In this document: one piece after another, positions 47,320 through 61,000 of the stretch
Layout: each line of letters opens with the position of its first letter
How positions within the stretch are numbered: the stretch's first letter is position 1
Assembly (NCBI RefSeq): GCF_040807025.1
Contig: NC_090953.1
Span: 24,970,997 to 25,034,996 of the forward strand
DNA length: 64,000 nt
DNA from: Struthio camelus
Taxonomy: Eukaryota > Chordata > Aves > Struthioniformes > Struthionidae
Direction: 5' to 3'
Program-made: the position numbers and the translations under genes
Notes under the pieces: model-generated
What the model saw: the letters and a program-made list of their open reading frames with translations, nothing else
Database searches by the model: none
Told to the model about the DNA's origin: nothing

Positions 47320-47495
47320 AATAATAAAACTTTTATAATAGTATAGCTATATATATAAAAAAACCTATATAGTTATGGTATTATAAAATATCATTATATT
47401 ACAAATTATTGGTTATATGATAAACTTATACATTTTATATATGTACAAAGCAGGTTTACAATATTATATACTATTTGTAGGTTTATATTATTTAT
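47320..47495. repeat. AT-rich, TA-repeat-like tract
   Basis: About 175 bp almost free of G and C, with recurring TATA/ATAT words, including ATAGCTATATATATA near 47344. It is simple-sequence DNA likely to be easily melted. No unit is tandemly exact. Confidence 0.75.
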
Positions 47496-50400
47496 TTCCT
47501 GTAGTGCCTAATTACAGCCCAAGATCTTTTACTGAACAAGAAGGTGGTACCTGATCCAAAGAACGTAGTCATTTGAGGTGGATCCGTAGAGGCTGTCAGG
47601 AGCTCGGTGAAACAGGGCCAGAAGACTGTGTAGGTCACTTGGGGTCTTGGCACGTCTAAGGCCTTAACTGTGGGATTTCTTTTGTAGGTGTCGTGCAAGG
47701 AAGAGAAAAGCTTGAGTGAATATGAAAAAGATGTATAAATATTTAGAGGCTGCTTCTCTCAAGTGTATGAGGGGAAGAGTCTTGGAAAAATCATGAAAGT
47801 GGTCATCCTTTTCTTCTTAAGGAGTAGAAAATGAAGATTGGCCTCCTAGCTGGCAGAGGAGTCAACCTCTTAATAGTGATCTTAAGTTACACATGAGGAA
47901 GAGCCTTAAAAGTACTGATTTAAAAAAAAGCATATTTAATTCAGTAAGGATGTATTAGGATGCAAGAGAAGAGCAGCAGCATCCCATTAAAAACCTTATT
48001 TTTGCAGCCACGTTCTGGCAGGTTACAACAGAGTGACATTGCCTTTCCCGTGATCAGAGCGAGCAGCAGCTGAGGTGCGTGCCTGAGAAGGGAGTTTTCG
48101 ATGTGTGGATGCATGTGAAAAATGTTTATCTTTACAATCTTTGTGTGCTAAGGGAGAAGACAAAACCAAATAGATCTGTTTTTAAGTGCTGGCCGTTGAA
48201 CTGGTACATTAGATCCAAAACTTGATCTGTATTATTTATACTTACCCAGCAAGACCCTTTTTCTTCCATCTCTGTTAGATTTAGTCCCTTCAATTTTTAT
48301 TTTGAAAGGGGCATTTTAAATAATGTTGCTTTGGTTCATCTTTCTCTGCCACATCGCATAGGCATTTCTTTCCTTCACCCACTTCTTGATTGTTTGCCAT
48401 GCGTGACAAAGTCCACAGCATAAAGCCTTTTTATATGGATATGTTTTCTTATTACCTGCTTGTTCTGCATCTGATACTGTGTGATCCTTGGGGTTTTGGA
48501 GGGTTGCCATAGCAGACGTTTACTTAAGCAATTTCTAATATCAACAGATGGTGTCTAGGTGGGTGCGTTCCCTCCTCTTTTTCTTGTGGTATGTTCTGTG
48601 ACCATTAGGACCTTTTAAAACTAAGGTTCCTACTTTTTTGCTAAGTCACCAGACCTTCAAATCTTTGTTTAGGATTGTTTCCTACAGAGAGCAATGCACA
48701 GACTTGCAGCAGCGGCACTGTCTTTTCCATGTGTCTCTGATCTGTCAGGGCAACTGTTGGTAAGTGCTTGAACAAGTGAAATTTCACAGCATTGCTGAAT
48801 TCGTAAATAAATTATTTTTACACTCTAATAAGCAGTTAAGTACAGTATAAACATGGTGGTATTTGAAAATCTATGGTGGAAGGAGTGTGCGCTTTTCTGG
48901 AAGCAGTGTTAAGTGAGAATGAGAAAAGTGTATTTTTGTGGCTCAGCCTGTGGTGGTTCTGCTGCCTCGGTTTGCTGCTCCGTTTTTGAATTAAACATTT
49001 AGGCGAGAGTATTCGATTGCAAGGTATTGTGCTCTGTCAAGTGCTCAGTGTATCTGACAACCAAGCTAGTTCTATTCCTGTTTCTAATTGAGGTTTCAGA
49101 AACACGCCTTCAGGGAGTTATATTTGAAGACTGTACCCAAACGTGCAAGGTGGCTTTCTGTAGGTAGGTGTGCTGAGTAAGATAAGTGTTACCATTTCGA
49201 TAGATCTCTGTTAATGATTTTAATAAATGAAAAATTGGAGTCTAATTTAATCTTTGTATATATCTAAATTTTCTGATCATGCTCAGCGCTGTGATATATT
49301 GACTTTTTTCTTCTACCATATGCTCAGCATAGTCAAAATGCTATAACCAGCTTTAATTTTCTTCGTTTCCTATGATTCTGTTAACCCATTTTTCAGGAAA
49401 TTAGTGACTTCCTGTAGACTATTTGTAGTTGCTGTTGGCTGAGAAAAGTGAGGTGATGCCTATGCAATGAAATCCGATAAAGTGTTTGGGAAGATTAGCT
49501 TTTTCCTTTTCAAGGATTAGAACAATCTAATTGGTCTTAAAACACTATCACACTCAATGTCATGTGTAATTTCTGTCCTAAAACTTGTTGTTGTAATGGC
49601 AACGGTTTTCTTTTGTTGACAGTAAAGCCGTCTGTGACGGATAGAAGTTTGCAGCTCTCCGTACCCTCTGGCTGACCAACCTCCTTTTTGTACCAGTACA
49701 GCTTGCTTCTGGATTGTGAAGAGGAGCCAAAACTAAGCGTTTCTGTTCAGTTGATGTATTGGATTTATTTAATTAGTTTGGCAGTACTGTTCTTCTCCTT
49801 TAAGAAAACAGAAACTAAATGAAATCTGTTGAGAATCCTTCTTATTTTAGGGATCTAGCTGTGGAGACAGAGAGATACTACAATATTTTCTCTGTAACAA
49901 TTCTCAAGTGCCATAGGGATCCCCCTTTTTCTTTTCTTTTTTCTTTTCTTTTTTTTTTTTTTTTTTTGCAGTTTACTGAGCCTGTGAACTTCTGTGCCAA
50001 GGCTTCTCTTTGCTGCTGCTGCAAGCTGGACTGCGAGCGTAATACTCTGCGGCTGAGGTATATTCACCCGCACGCCGCACTGCGTTCAGTAGCCTGCCCT
50101 GGACGAGAAGCAGCGAAGGGTGACTTTATCTCAAGCCCGTCAGATTTCATATAGTATTTTATTTGCTTGTATGAGAAGAGAAGACGACCTGTGGGATTAA
50201 GAGCAGGCTGTAGTCTAATTTTGTCCTTCCGAGTGAAAATCCTGCTTTTTCAGCTCTTTGCCTAGGAGTAGAAGAATGTGGAGACTTTGGGGACTTTAGG
50301 GCTTGAGCTCCTTATAGCCATTTGGCCATCTGTACGCGGAGACTGAATGAGATAAAGTACTGTAGCTTCTTAGGAGAAGAAACGTGATATAATAATCATG

Positions 50401-53400
50401 TGCATAGCTTGGCAGCCCTTAGGAGGAAGTTTGAGTGTCTTGTCGGAGACACGAAAATCACTGAGGACTGGCATTCAGTTTGTTCCTCAGTGGTCTGTCT
50501 GTGTCTTACTCTTTCATGTCCTTTTTTTGTTCTTTGGAGGCATTGTTGAGGTGAAAATTCACAGTAACGTTACTTGCATTAATCTTATTTACTGGTGTTC
50601 TAAGAATATCTGATGCTATTGTCTGTTTCTTCCTACCTGAAATCTAATCTCTGCTCAAATTAGCCCTTTGTAATAAGGTTTTTGTGTTGGCCCTTACTGG
50701 ATAAGAGGATGAACAAATATTACAACATTATCACCGAGGTCTTTATCCTTCTTCAAGATAGAGCGATTGAGCTTGAATGTAGGTTATTTATGCATAGAAA
50801 AAGAAGTTATTTGTGTCCCTGAATTACCCCCATCCCAGAGACTTGAGCATTCCTGCCCCAGGACGCAGTCTTACAGCCTGAACTGACTCGATGGCGACTT
50901 ACAGTCCCTTCCCTAGCACAGAAACAAAACGATATTTTTCCCCTTTTCCACGTGTACAGTAATTCTGGTGCTGCCCAGCCGTGCCAAGCCAGCAGCACAC
51001 ATGCAGAAAATGCATAATGAACCCAGTGTTCGTGGGCAGCTCTGCATCAGCCTGGGGTTTCCAGCAGCACTTTAGAAATATGTGCAGCCTGTTCATTCGG
51101 AGCCTACACAGTCCGGCGAGGGCGAGGAGGAACCGGGGCTGGGAGCAGCCTGTCGCCGCTGCACATAAAACAACTCATCCATCCTGCAGCCTGTCCCCAA
51201 GCCGAGATATCCCAGAGACTGGGCATCTCTGCCATGGAGTATAACGAGTGAGTAGAGCTCAGATCGTGATCTGGATTCGGTATCGGATCCCAGAAGTTGT
51301 GAGAGGAAGGTGGCTGGCATTGCTTCCTGGGCGTCGCGTGGTGAATGGCAGTTATTTATTTACTTCTGTTTCAGGCTTGCAAAGTGTAGGCAAATAGGGG
51401 GATGAAAATCATGTTAAATTAGATACTTCTAAAACATCTTCATGATTTTCCAGGCCTGCTGGCTGTTGTCATATCGGATTTTTTTTTTCCCTCTGGTTGG
51501 GGAAAAGACAGGGGGGAGAAAATTGCTTCCAGAGATGATCTTATAGCTGAAGAGAGAGACACCAGCTGAGGTAGTACTAATGTAGAAATGGCAGGCATTA
51601 TAGACAGGTGATGTTTCTTCCTGCTCTTGTGGAAGCTTTATGTTACTGGATAATCCTTTTCAAAATAACACCAGGGCATCCGTGGAAAGCTTCCCCTTGT
51701 CAACACTTAGAGCGTAGCAATTCAAGCTGTGAAATGACAAAGCTCAAGATGAATCAAAAAAACCCCAAAACCTTAGACTTCCTTCTTATATTAAGGTAGA
51801 TGAAGTAAATTCTTCTCATTTCATCCTATTTCAATGGCAACTCATTAGCAAACTTTGTCCTTTTTGTATTTCTCCTAATTTGTATTTTGAATGTCCTGGT
51901 GCCACCATTTGGTGGCTTTAATATTCATCTAACTTAATCATTGTTTAAGTTGGCGCACCATGGTGGTTCAGTTTGTTCTGAATGTGGTACAGATCTAAGG
52001 TACCTTGTGTAAGCGTAGAGGGGTAAGGGAATACTGGAAGTTATAAACTTTCTTTGGAAACGGCCTTCCACAGGAAGCAGCGTTCCAGCAGCCTTTGTTT
52101 GAAGTGTAAGGATTTCCCAGAAAACTTAATGAAGCTGTCCTTAAGCACTCCTGAGTGATAATCTTTCGACTATTGCTGCTACTATTAGAGTTCCTAAACT
52201 GGAAAAAAACTGCTTGTAAGGGCACACGCTGTCTTTTTTTTTTTTTTTTTTTTTTCCCCCTGGACAGTGAAGGGAAAGTGATGTAGCAGACTGTAGTTCA
52301 GCAAAATTAGTAACCATATTGAAAAACATCCATCTCTATCTATATGTATATATTAAAAATAAAATATTAATTTTGAAAGCCTCTGTGTGTCAGGGTCTCT
52401 GCTTGGTTTTCCTCCCATCTGTGGCCCTACAGAGACTTGTCCACAGAACCTGCAGGACTAAAACTGTCCTAGCATGTTCTGATACTACTTGGTCTAGTAG
52501 TCTTCTGCCTGTGGTGTCCATCTTAAAATCGAGTAAGGTGACCAGAGCCTTTGGACTCTGAATAAAGCAGAGTATGTTAAAGTTGGAAGCTGCCTCTCTT
52601 TATCTACTTAGTCAGGGAGAAGAAAGACGAGCTGATGCATGCTTTCCTTTGGAAATTTCCCTGAATCTATACATTGATTGCCTTCTAGGCACGTTGAGAA
52701 GCTGCTCTTATATCAACAGGAATTCTAGTGGCAAGTGCAATGGGCCACGACGTGACTCGTTTGTAGGGAGTTGATCCTTTTTCTGTGTGCCTGATCCTGC
52801 ATCAGAATACCCGTGTCCCACTGGGGACATTTTCAGCCAGAATTATTTGTACTGTTAGCAAAGGAACTACAAAAAATACTTGGCATCTCTTTAAAGCTCA
52901 AACTGGGAATCCCTAGAAATCTCTTTAGCTTCTTATTTTCTAATTTACTGAATCCATTGTGAGCCCATCCAGAGTTTTGCTTTCCCCATTTCTAATTGTA
53001 CAATGCAAGCAATGGTTGGATGATCTTGGCAGGAAGGAGGGTAACAGAAGATGTTGCCTCCTCTGCAGGAACGTGCTGTCCCCTTAGTTAAGTTGGCTTG
53101 CCCCAGTGCCTCTAATCTACTTCAGTGGAGAAAACAGCTGCTTTAACTCTTCTTGCTGAAGATTGATGCTCTTCCCCCAAAACAAACCAAGAAACAAGCC
53201 AAAGGTGGCAAACCAGTAAGGGTCAAACTGAAATGAAATGTCATCTATTACATATTCACATGGAGAGTTGTGAATAGGACCTACTGGGATCCAGATTATT
53301 CAACAGGACTTTTTTTTTCTTTAATGTTTTTTCGTATCTGCTTGTTGAAGAACCCATTTTGATTTATGTTCGTGCATCTCTTACATGTATGCATTTGAGA

Positions 53401-55000
53401 TGAAAACCAGCATGGCTAAATGATGAGGTTCAGGTTGACTTGAGCCAAACAGATGCACTTCAAAAAATGAAACTTCAGTCTTAAATTTACTTAGCTCATT
53501 TCCTGGTGTCATTACATTATCCTGATGATGAATGTGCTTTAGTTATGTGATCCTACACTAAATATATTTTTAAACGTTTTTTCACGCTCCCTTCTGTTGA
53601 TCTCATCACATAGCAAAGTTAATAGATTTAAGGCAGTCAATTTCATTTCCATACCATATGTTCCCTAAGACATTTTTGAGGGGTAAGTATAATGCTTTTA
53701 TATTTTATTTTACCATATGATACCAATATGTACTCAGTGTTTCAGGTAAACAGAGGTAGGTGTATGAATTCTTCTCACAGAAGCTCTCAGCGAGATTACT
53801 TGCTTTTTCTTAATGGTGCCATTTCCTACAGTCTTTGCAAGAAGAAAGGTGACAATATCTATCCTTGCTCCTCTGAGGACAAGGAGGTCATGCAGGCACT
53901 TGAAAGTGTTTATTAGACTTTAAAACAATGTTCCCCCCCCCCCCCCTCCCAGTAATGTTTCCTTGAAGAACAACTTCTAAATCGTTATTCTGTAACATTA
54001 ATTATTGCAAAAGGAGGAGTTCATGCGATATTTCAGTAGCTCTAAATGCTGCAGTGAGTTTGGAGGATAGGGCTATAGCAAGGACAGGGCAAAGTAGGAT
54101 CTTCCTGAGTTCCGCTTGGGGAAGTCACCGTGACGTGGCATAGATGCTGGCTTTTCTTCCGCTCCCGTTGCTCCATAGCCGTTGAACTGAACCAGGCGTG
54201 GAAAGTGACAGCCGAAAGAAATGGAGATGGGCAATGGGGAAGGCGAATGCAGGGTAGGGATGGAAAGGAGCTTTACTGCAGATTACCTGGGAAAAAATGT
54301 TTGAGGCTGCATGCTACGTTTCTTTAGGAGACTCCAGGAATTGCTTTGCTAAACTGGCACAGTTACATGCAAATGTAAATTATAAAATTGAATTACGTAG
54401 TCGGAGAGCACACGATCTCATTTGGGAAGAATATGATTTCTTTTCCTGTCTAATAAATTTTGATTGCTACCTGAAGCATAAACTCAGTTGCAATTATAAC
54501 CAACAGCTAGTACTCTAGTTGTATTCTGAATTTGGTTAAGTCCCAGGAGTAAAGTATTGAAGCTGGCAGATTTTTCTCAGCATCTGGATGGTACCAAATA
54601 TTTTGAAACTTTCTTCAGCCCAGTTTTAAACAAATATACTAGCTTATTTTGGGCATTTTGTATTAGCAGTGAACAGCTGTCCCTTAAACTAAATATGACT
54701 GAAGCGTGGAGGAAAAAATTCAGTTTTGTTATCTGGTAACTTAGGTTGGGAGATTTCCTGCGCTTTGCACACGCTTCCTTAGTTTTTCTTCAAGTTTGGT
54801 TTTAATGTGGTAAGTGGATCATGATAGAATTCAAACCAAAATGTCAGTATATCTTTTGTTTGTTTTCTTTAGAGAAGTTGGTATTTGCTCAATTAAATTT
54901 TGACTTAACAAAATGCTGTAGAGAGAGCACTTATTTTCCAGCAGTGGGTTATTATTACCACTTTTTACAGATGTTCATGTCCTTTAGTATAAATGCTGAA
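47496..55000 (+). other. MYO9A: MYO9A intron 1, third part
   Basis: AT-rich intron. It contains a CT-rich tract ending in T19 and GCAG (49922-49971) followed by an exon-like 85-bp segment, a GC-richer pocket at about 50980-51250, T22 (52234-52255) and C14 (53933-53946). No known coding sequence was recognised. Confidence 0.55.
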
Positions 55001-58000
55001 CTTGATGGTCCTAGTAGAGAAGAAATCTTAGCTAAATATTTGTGGAAATGTTATGAAAATACGACTGCTAATAACTGATGTTAGGAAATAATTGACAAAT
55101 TCACCAATGAAAAAGATTTAAAAAGGCTTGTATTCCATCACTGCAAGCAACTTTATTCCATCAAATCCATTGCCATATTTTAGATTACTGATGCTGACAT
55201 CTCTAACCAGTTGAATTCAGGACTGTAGCTGGAATCCTTCAGCTGTACCCTCCTTTCCTGTTTTTTACAGGCTTGCCACGTAGTCCTTTTAGTGTTAAAA
55301 ATATTTTGCCTAGCTTTACTGCCCACGATTAAGTGAATTAGGCATCATCATCTTATGAGAGGTTTAGAGAAACGACTTTGATTTTTACCCCTTACAGTGT
55401 GAGAGAAACTAGCTGAAGTAATACCTCACTGTCCTGGGGAACTGATACAGTTTTTAAAATTGTAAACGAAAAACAAGATGCCTTGATATTCTGGAAAAAT
55501 GCCTGTGCAATGTTCTCTAGAAAATTCAAGTCAGCTGTTCTTTCAAAGTAAGTAGTCAGACTGCCCTTTCATAAGAAACAATTGTGAAGGACTTTTGTCA
55601 TTTTTGTCATCCTTGTCTTTTGACAGAAGAATCTAATTAGATTTTTTTCTTTAAAGGGATATTAATCTTGGGGATCAGTGCCAAAGAGAAAATGGTTTAC
55701 CAGGAAGCAATCAGTTCTTGTTCCTTTTGCTTGTGGAATAGATGTCGCAGCAGGTCAGTACGCAACAGAAATTGGATGTGACGTTGCAGAGACTTTCAAG
55801 AAGGGACATGAACTGGTTAGAGTGATAGAACTGGCAAATTCTTCTAGTGGCTGCAGTTTAGAGGACTGAGATGGAGGAGGCCCTTTCCATGGGGAAGGTA
55901 GAGATTCTGGAAACGAAAGCGAGAGGTTAATTTTTCCCGTTAGCAAGTTGAGAGCTAGGGAAGGCTTGTGAGGTGGGGGAAAAACTCCCAGACAGCAGGT
56001 TATGAAGTAGAAGATTGAATGAGCCGCTGCAACTTACGCTAATTCCTGGAGAAGGAAACGTCTACTGAAATCATCATTGGGTGTTGAAGATTAAGGGAAA
56101 AAGATCTCAAATTCATTTTGCTTTGGTTTGGGCTCTTGTTAAATGGTGGGCTAGGAAGGAGAGAGAAATTTAAAGCAGGTACAGTGGAAACCTGTGAAAA
56201 GATGAAATCTCCAAAGTTTATGCCTCTGTCCAGAGGAAAAGAGATGCTCCGATGTGCGATATGAACTATGAAGACCTGTTCCTCAAGGAACAGTTGGCAA
56301 AGTAGCATGAGAAACAAAGGAGTGTTGCAGAAGCTGAAAGAAGAGAGAAGAGTGTGGCAGAATATGGGAAAGTATAGCTAACGGTCCCAGAAAGATCTGG
56401 GAGATCTGGGAGCATTGTCAGCTTCATGCAGTTAGTTACCATTTTTGTCAGTGTCTGAGCCTCCCTCCCCTCTCCTCCCTCTAGATAATGCATTTATTTT
56501 TAAATCCTTGTTTCTAAAATTAACTTAGCCTCACATTTCACTCTTTTTCTTTACTCCCAAAAACGTTTCAAAAAAACCTGTGGGATTGATTTTACTGGTT
56601 TTAGTCAAATTGAGGATATATGTTTCACTGTAATACTGCAAATGCAGACTTGATTAGAAAGGATCAAGGAAAGTGGAGAATAAATGAGACTTGAATCAGA
56701 GTCTGCTTCTACATGAATCAGTCAGAATAACAAAGAATACAGCAAATGTATTTCTGTGCGTGTCAAACTCCAAATACTAATGTTCTTGGAAGGGGGTTGA
56801 AACTTCAGATTACTTTCTGCCTGCAACTGAGGTATAGATAACAACAAAAGTAATAAATTGGTTAAAATGCATTTTCTGTAGAAATTGACTTTTGGGTTGA
56901 GTCCGAGCATAAAAAATTTCATCAGTTTTGTGAGGGACAATCGGGGCTGTTTTCTCACGAGTCAGAAATTCCAAGGCTTTCTGCTAACCTCAGGCTCGTG
57001 CAGCTTCCGTCCGTTCTGGGGCCTTTATAAACGGGAAGAACGGTGCAGATCGCTTTTCAGAAAAGTCAGCTGAATCTCAGATTTCCGATCCGAATCTTGG
57101 TCTGTACTTCCTGTGCATACACTCTAGGTGGATATGGCATATCAGCGACAGCATATTTTATGGAGGAAAAAAACTGTTTATTGCTTATGAACCAGCACTA
57201 CTGCTATGAATGAGATAGAGGAACTTTTCATATCTTGTCTCTTACTTTCTCAAAAAATAGAGCTGACGGGTAAATGGCAGTGATGGTAAACAAATAACTA
57301 GGTCTCCTTCAGTTCTCTCAGAACTATGGAAGTTGGTTAGTGATGACTTTACATTCATTCATTGCTTTTTTTTAATTTTAATTGGTTTTTTTTGGCCAAC
57401 GCATTTATGGTAATGGAAAATGGATGCCTCTCGCTATTTCTGAATATCACTGTCACGTTTTCTTGATGTGATCGACTGAGACGCATCCTGGAAAGCTCTG
57501 TGTGAAATCAGCCACCGTGCCTTCTAATCTGCTTGCCGAGCGTATTTTCCGAGTTTGCAGCAAGAGCAGCGCACCTGCGCGTTCTTCCAGCACGCCTTGC
57601 AAATATTGGTGTCGGCGGCTGCCCTCGGGAGCTCTTCGTGCGCCTGACAAACGCCGACCCTTGGTACGTCTGATTAGAGCTGAGAGGGAGCATCTGCTCC
57701 GGGACTGACCCGTTACCGCTGTAGTGCGACAGGGCAGCTGCCAGCAGCACGGATGGGTGGTTGTATGTTATGGCCTCAGGCAGCTGCCTGTTGTGGCCAG
57801 TGCTGCTGTCCTAATGTTTCTAATTCTGCCGGTGAAATGGAGTGCAAGTAATTAAAAAAACCCAATAGGTTAAATCTTCCCATGTTTTTTTTTTTAGTTA
57901 TTATTGCTGTGTCTTTCTCCCCCAAACCCCCCGCTCTCCGTTTCGTAATGAACTTGCTTTGCCGCCAGCGAAGAAATTGAACTAATTTTGTCTACTTGTC

Positions 58001-61000
58001 TTTTTAAATACTTGTTATTGGATTTTCCCAATCTCTTTCTCCAATATAGACTTCTGCTGTATTTATGCCATCCGAATAATTTGTTTGTATGTAATCTGGA
58101 AGCATTTGGTTAAAATGGTTTACTTAAATTCTCAGCTCCCCCTCACATAACTTCTGCTTAAAATAGAGCATTTTTTTTGAAATTTGTTGAGTTAGTTGGC
58201 TGGATGAGTTCTTTGGAATTAATCTTTGAATATGAAAAAGATACATAATATGCATGCACAAGATTGAAAATACTTCAGCTGAAAATCCTGTATGTTGCTG
58301 AACATGAATCTAAATGTGAATAACTTGGCTGAGAAAAGTAAATAGCCTAATCTTTTATGTAGGCTCTTGTAAGACATTTTTGCGTTGAGTGACTCTAGAG
58401 AGAGACTTCTGGTCTTATGTTTTGAAAGTGGCAACATATGGCTTCTGTTTCATGACCAATAACCCGTTCTCATAAAACCGGTTCTAATAGCAGGGAAAAT
58501 GCTTTGTAGTTTAAGTGATGACCTTTAAGATCAGGATAACGGGATATTGTGGAGTGTCTGTAGTTTCTTTCTGAATTGTCTTTATAAATAACAGGTAGAA
58601 ATGAAGCCAACTGTGTTATTTGATCTCTACTCTGCTATCATTAGCATTGTATTTCAGTTTCTTCAAATAACGTATGGTTGACCTTGATTGCATTCTGTAC
58701 CCTTCCAAGGACAGAGATGGCAGGTTAGTGTCTTGTTTTGACTGGCTGTCTTAAATACAGGTACAGCTACGTGTTAGTGCTAGTTTGTTAAAGGATACAA
58801 GTTTAAGGAAATATGAAAGAATGAGCCTTGACCGTTCTGCGCTGATGTTCAAGACCTCATGCAGTATTAAGTGTTGGGGCAATGTTTTGAAAACTGTGGT
58901 CTGCTTGTACAAAGAACTTGTTTATAGGATTTGGATACAGAATTTGTTTATATTCTTTATTGCGAATTGGTTAAATGCAGTGTTTTCTTCTATTACTGAT
59001 GGTACCTTTTTATAGCAGCAAGAAAAGTATCTTAAGGATACTGTTATTGCTAATGTTCTTTACAAAGAAAGGGAGAGATTTAACCAAGTGGTGTTGATCG
59101 TTTTCTGCCCTGATACAGAGGGCGGGCTGGGATAGCTGCGTGTTTCGTGGAGAAGAGGGGCCTCTGCTTCTCCTTGCATGGGAGAAAGAAAATTAGGAGA
59201 GACAGCTTGGCACGTGGTAGAAAGTAAAAGGTGAAAGGGCCTCCTTCATGTGGAGCGAATGGAATGGGGGAACTGAAGGAGCTCAGTCGTAAGGTGAAAA
59301 ACGGAGAAAAGCAAGTGACTTCTGCTAGGTACAACGAAATTTTATCTGTTTCTAGCAGTCTTCTAATTTGTCGGTGGAGATGGACCGTAAGGCGTAATTA
59401 GGTGTTTGCCTACCATGTCAAAATTTGAACTGGCTTTCTTGGAGAATAACCATTTAACAACAGCTAAAGTCACTAGTCATTGAATAATTTGAAGAATCCA
59501 CTTTGAAGCCTTCAAAACCAAAATATCCTAGGGGAGACTTTAGACATATAGCAATTTCAAAGACAATTAGTATACGAGGTGGAAGAGGGATTTTTCTTTT
59601 ATTGTTGCATTTGGCATCCCTCAAAGCAGTTTCACACTTTTGGGGATAAGTGTGATTATGCACTGACTGCAATTAGGGCAAATGCCATAACTGAAGCAGC
59701 TTCGAGCTTCTGTGTGGTAAATGCATGAACAGATGTCTAAGAAAGCAGTTTTGCAGACCTCACGTAGAACAGTTTCTCTTTCTCCCTGTGATATTTCTAC
59801 TCAGGATGTGGAATTATCTTTGAGGGCATAATACTCTTCTGTTGCAGTTTCTCTCATCTACTTTCTTAAGCCGTCTGAGGATGCTTGACCTTTAATGGTG
59901 CAGATTGCCTAAACGGATATTGTTCCGTGTGCCATATGTCTCTTTGTTTTCTGTTGGCTTCAGTGTTCCCTTTTTTGGGGATGGATCAGGTTAGAATTTT
60001 TTATTTCCGGTCAAGGATGAATCTGGTTATTTGAAGGGGTAGAGGTGGGTGGAATGGCCTGTGTTCTTGTACAGGTCTTAATGCTGCTCTTTTCTAATTA
60101 AAAACAATGCCTGCTAAAGGAAGAAAGTGGAAAATTTCTTCCCCTCAAGTCCCATCCTGCTCTCTTGTGCCCTCTCATTCTTGATGAAAAATAGTCCTTC
60201 TGAAGACAGGAATGACGTGCGAGTTCAGGACGCTCGGAGCGGAAGAGTAAAAGAAAATAATTTGTGCTAGTTTCAATTGAAAATACTTGGTTTGATTTGT
60301 GCCTGCTGAAGCATAGAAATCATTCCACTGCCAGTCCTGTGAATGTTCCTATTTTTGTTGCTTGATCTCCAAAGAAACCAGATCTCCAACCCCCAGACTG
60401 TACTTTTATTTATTTATTTTTTTTCCTTTAGCAAAGCCCTGGCTGTTACCTTGATCAGCTTTATTCTTGCCTTATTGGTCTAGTTTGGTGGTTTTCCAAA
60501 ACCCAGAACGTACTTGTGAATTTGATTCATCAGTTACGTTCCTTTGCTACCCTAATTTGTGCTGAACTCCTCCAGCTTGACCGTGTAAGGTGGACGCTGT
60601 TATCCAGTTGCAATAACAAAATCATGGTGTGAGCCACTGTGTGGTCCTGGTTTTTGCTTAAAGCTCTCCTACTGCGAAGCTTCGGAACAAGATGCGAAGT
60701 CAAAGTGTCTCTCTGTCCCCCAGTGTCATCTTAGCCCTTGTCTGTGGATGCTGCTGGTCCTGCTTCGTGCTGGGTGGCCTTATCAAGTGATCTGCCTGAC
60801 AGCTTTGGAAATTGGGCTGTTTTCTTCCTAATCTTTCTCGCTGATATGCCAGTAGTAAAAGGTATGTGATCATCAATAAAACTCCTCTGGGTTATTTAAA
60901 ACTGGGAGGCAACTAAAATAGACACGTTTGCTATGACTGTGCGCTGTGTCCCAGCCTCTCCTGTAGATACGTGCATGTTCATTGCTTGTTTCATTATAAA

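Noticed and set aside
54821-55078. 85-codon + strand frame in MYO9A intron 1
   Set aside because: Its C-terminal half looks protein-like by eye, but there is no known match, no splice signals and no promoter. Too short to support.
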